Source: AC-32 sp963704005 (lineage in GTDB: Bacteria; Actinomycetota; Thermoleophilia; Gaiellales; Gaiellaceae). From it: a stretch of DNA of 64,000 bases. Each line of letters begins with the position of its first letter. Position 1 is the stretch's first letter. The stretch is taken from NCBI GenBank assembly GCA_963704005.1, contig CAVPGJ010000004.1:496001-560000 (forward strand), given 5' to 3'. The notes below the pieces were generated by a model. The model did not search any database, had not been told where the DNA came from, and was given only the letters and a program-made list of their open reading frames with translations. Both the position numbers and the translations under genes were made by a program. Below are positions 62,634 to 64,000 of this stretch, one piece after another.

Positions 62634-63332
62634 ATGAGGCCCGCCGCCGCAGCTGCGCTCCTGGCCGGCCTCGCGGCCGCGGCGCTGCTCGCCCACCGGA
62701 CGATCTCGGTGGCCGTGATCGCGGCGCTGCTGCTCGTCCTCTGCCTGCGCGCGCCCGCCGGGCGGCGGCGGCTGTACCTCGTCGGCGCGCTCGTCTCGGG
62801 CCTCGCGGTGTTCGTCGTCACGCCGTTCGTCGAGGAGATCGGCACGCATGTCCTCTGGAGCGGCCCGACCGTTCCCGTGCTCGGGCACCTCGACGTGACG
62901 ACCGAGGAGCTGCGCAACGGGGTCTTCCAGGGCCTGCGGCTGACCGCGGTCGCGCTCGCCTTCGCCGCCTACGCGCTGCTGCTCGACCACGACCGGCTCG
63001 TCTCCGGGCCGCGCTTCGCCCGCCGCTCGGTGCTCGCGGTCGCGCTCGCGACGCGGCTCGTGCCGACGCTGGAGCGGGACGCCGCCGGCCTGGTCGAGTC
63101 GCTGCGCGGGCGCGGGGTGGAGGTGACCGGCGCGCGCGGGCGGGCGCGGCTGCTCTCGCCGCTGCTCGCCGGCTCGCTCGAGCGCTCGCTCAACCTCGCC
63201 GAGGCGATGGAGGCCCGCGGCTACGGCCGGCCCGGCAGGACGCGGGTCGCCCAGCCCGCCTGGACGCTCGACGAGAAGGGAGCGCTCGTGCTCGCCGCGG
63301 CGCTCGTCGCGATCGGAGCGCTGTGGCTCTAG
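62634..63332 (+). CDS. ECF transporter transmembrane (T) component, CbiQ/EcfT family
   Basis: 232 residues, about six transmembrane helices. Conserved coupling motifs LVESLRGRGVE and LAEAMEARGYG (the Ala/Arg-Gly signatures that contact the two ATPases) and the segment LATRLVPTLERDAAGL are typical of EcfT. ATG 62634; the upstream DUF4430 frame runs into it without a stop. Followed by an EcfA ATPase with a 10-bp overlap. With a B12 riboswitch in front, a cobalamin (or corrinoid) ECF transporter is likely. The S component is not in the window. Confidence 0.85.
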   Translation: MRPAAAAALLAGLAAAALLAHRTISVAVIAALLLVLCLRAPAGRRRLYLVGALVSGLAVFVVTPFVEEIGTHVLWSGPTVPVLGHLDVTTEELRNGVFQGLRLTAVALAFAAYALLLDHDRLVSGPRFARRSVLAVALATRLVPTLERDAAGLVESLRGRGVEVTGARGRARLLSPLLAGSLERSLNLAEAMEARGYGRPGRTRVAQPAWTLDEKGALVLAAALVAIGALWL

Positions 63333-64000
63333 CGACCGTTCGCTCGCTCTCGTACTCGCTATCCCGACGGGCTGGAGGCGCTGCGGGAGTGCTCCCTCGA
63401 CCTCGAGCCCGGCGAGGTCGTCGCGCTGTTCGGGCCGTCGGGGTCGGGCAAGTCGACGCTCGCTGCGGGCGCTCGCGGGGCTCGTGCCGCACTTCCACGG
63501 CGGGCGCTTCTCGGGCCGGGTCGAGGTCGCCGGCCTCGACACGCGCCGCGTCCGGCCGGCCGAGCTGGCCGGGACCGTCGCGACGCTCTTCCAGGATCCG
63601 GAAGATCAGGTCGTGTTCACGCGCGTGCGCGCGGAGGTGGTCTTCGGGCTCGAGAACGTCGGCACGCCGCCGGCGGAGATCGAATCGCGTGCGCTGGAGG
63701 CGCTGGCGGCGGTCGGCGCGGCGGAGCTGGCCGACCGGCCGGTGGCGGAGCTCTCCGGCGGCGAGCTGCAGCGCGTCTGCCTCGCTTCGGTGCTCGCGCT
63801 CCGTCCGCGGCTGCTGCTCCTGGACGAGCCCACCTCACAGCTCGACCCGGAGGGCGCGGCCGCCGCGATCGAGCTGGCGCGCTCGTCCGGCGCTGCGGTC
63901 GTCGTCTCGGAGCAGCGGCCCGAACGCGTGCTCGACGCCTGTGACCGCACGCTCTTCCTCGACGGCGGCCGCATCCGCGACGGCGCGCTGCCGGAGGCGT
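63323..64000 (+). CDS. ECF transporter ATP-binding (A) component, partial and frameshifted
   Basis: Runs off the right end. GTG 63323 overlaps the EcfT stop. One extra base near 63358 (TACTCG-C-TATCCC) interrupts SYSYPDGLEALREC, and one near 63464 interrupts the P-loop FGPSGSGKSTLLRALAGL. Then HFHGGRFSGRVEVAGLDT, Q-loop ATLFQDPEDQVVFTRV, signature AELSGGELQRVCLA, Walker B LLLLDEPTSQLDPEG. FQDPEDQ is the classic EcfA motif. Only one ATPase is seen; a second may follow or be fused. Confidence 0.87.
   Translation, partial: MALATVRSLSYSLSRRAGGAAGVLPRPRARRGRRAVRAVGVGQVDARCGRSRGSCRTSTAGASRAGSRSPASTRAASGRPSWPGPSRRSSRIRKIRSCSRACARRWSSGSRTSARRRRRSNRVRWRRWRRSARRSWPTGRWRSSPAASCSASASLRCSRSVRGCCSWTSPPHSSTRRARPPRSSWRARPALRSSSRSSGPNACSTPVTARSSSTAAASATARCRRR

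Overview
The window is very GC-rich, densely packed actinobacterial chromosome. Gene content (rex, K+-independent hppA, tsa cluster, ECF-type B12 uptake, DyP and alpha-dioxygenase-like haem proteins), frequent GTG/TTG starts and many leaderless-looking starts suggest Thermoleophilia (Gaiellales/Solirubrobacterales-like). This placement is inferred from composition and gene style, not from a marker tree.

Layout. 1-3.5 kb: end of a branched-chain amino acid ABC operon (livG end, livF) and a complete polar amino acid ABC operon. 3.5-11.2 kb: LarA-like protein, GNAT, then polA, rpsA, coaE and a lytic transglycosylase, several broken by single-base indels. 11.2-13.9 kb: a ribbon-helix-helix regulator with a palindromic operator, a 33-residue ORF, a DUF4097 protein and an MFS exporter. 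13.9-22.5 kb: uvrB, small membrane proteins, a phosphoesterase, an ABC-2 exporter, and uvrA behind a LexA box. 22.5-26.4 kb: membrane proteins and a DUF2520-panC-panB pantothenate operon. 26.5-31.6 kb: orphan histidine kinase, FmdB zinc ribbon, family-4 UDG, tsaE-tsaB-rimI-tsaD. 31.6-39 kb: subtilase, glutamate dehydrogenase, thioredoxin-fold protein, rex, glycosyltransferase, GCS2-type ligase. 39-49.6 kb: an unusual lipid/peroxide region with a DyP peroxidase, two paralogous unknowns, a beta-propeller protein, an acyltransferase, and a minus-strand operon coding an alpha-dioxygenase-like haem oxygenase, an NDH-2-like flavoprotein with a cyclic-nucleotide-binding domain, a fatty acid desaturase and a CNB-patatin phospholipase. 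49.7-60.4 kb: MTA phosphorylase, proton pyrophosphatase, two collagen-like secreted proteins, two APC permeases fused to UspA domains, a TrkA pair and a secreted sugar dehydrogenase. 60.4-64 kb: VanZ-like protein and, divergently, a cobalamin-riboswitch operon with two secreted DUF4430 (transcobalamin-like) proteins and ECF transporter T and A subunits.

Three things stand out. First, a dispersed intergenic element of about 75 bp recurs at nine places. It has a conserved CGACCGGTCATTTCAGACG head and two hairpins whose stems change together between copies, and its 3' end abuts or supplies start and stop codons. Second, the haem-oxygenase/desaturase/patatin/CNB-flavoprotein operon looks like a bacterial oxylipin pathway under cyclic-nucleotide control. 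Third, the B12-riboswitch operon pairs an ECF transporter with two extracellular transcobalamin-like proteins.

Caution: about 35 single-base indels break otherwise conserved genes (polA, rpsA, coaE, tsaD, panB/C, hppA, trkA and others). They look like assembly errors rather than gene decay. Coordinates for those genes are outer limits, with the frame changes noted. I saw no tRNA, rRNA, CRISPR array, insertion sequence or prophage, and no gene-free stretch longer than about 300 bases.
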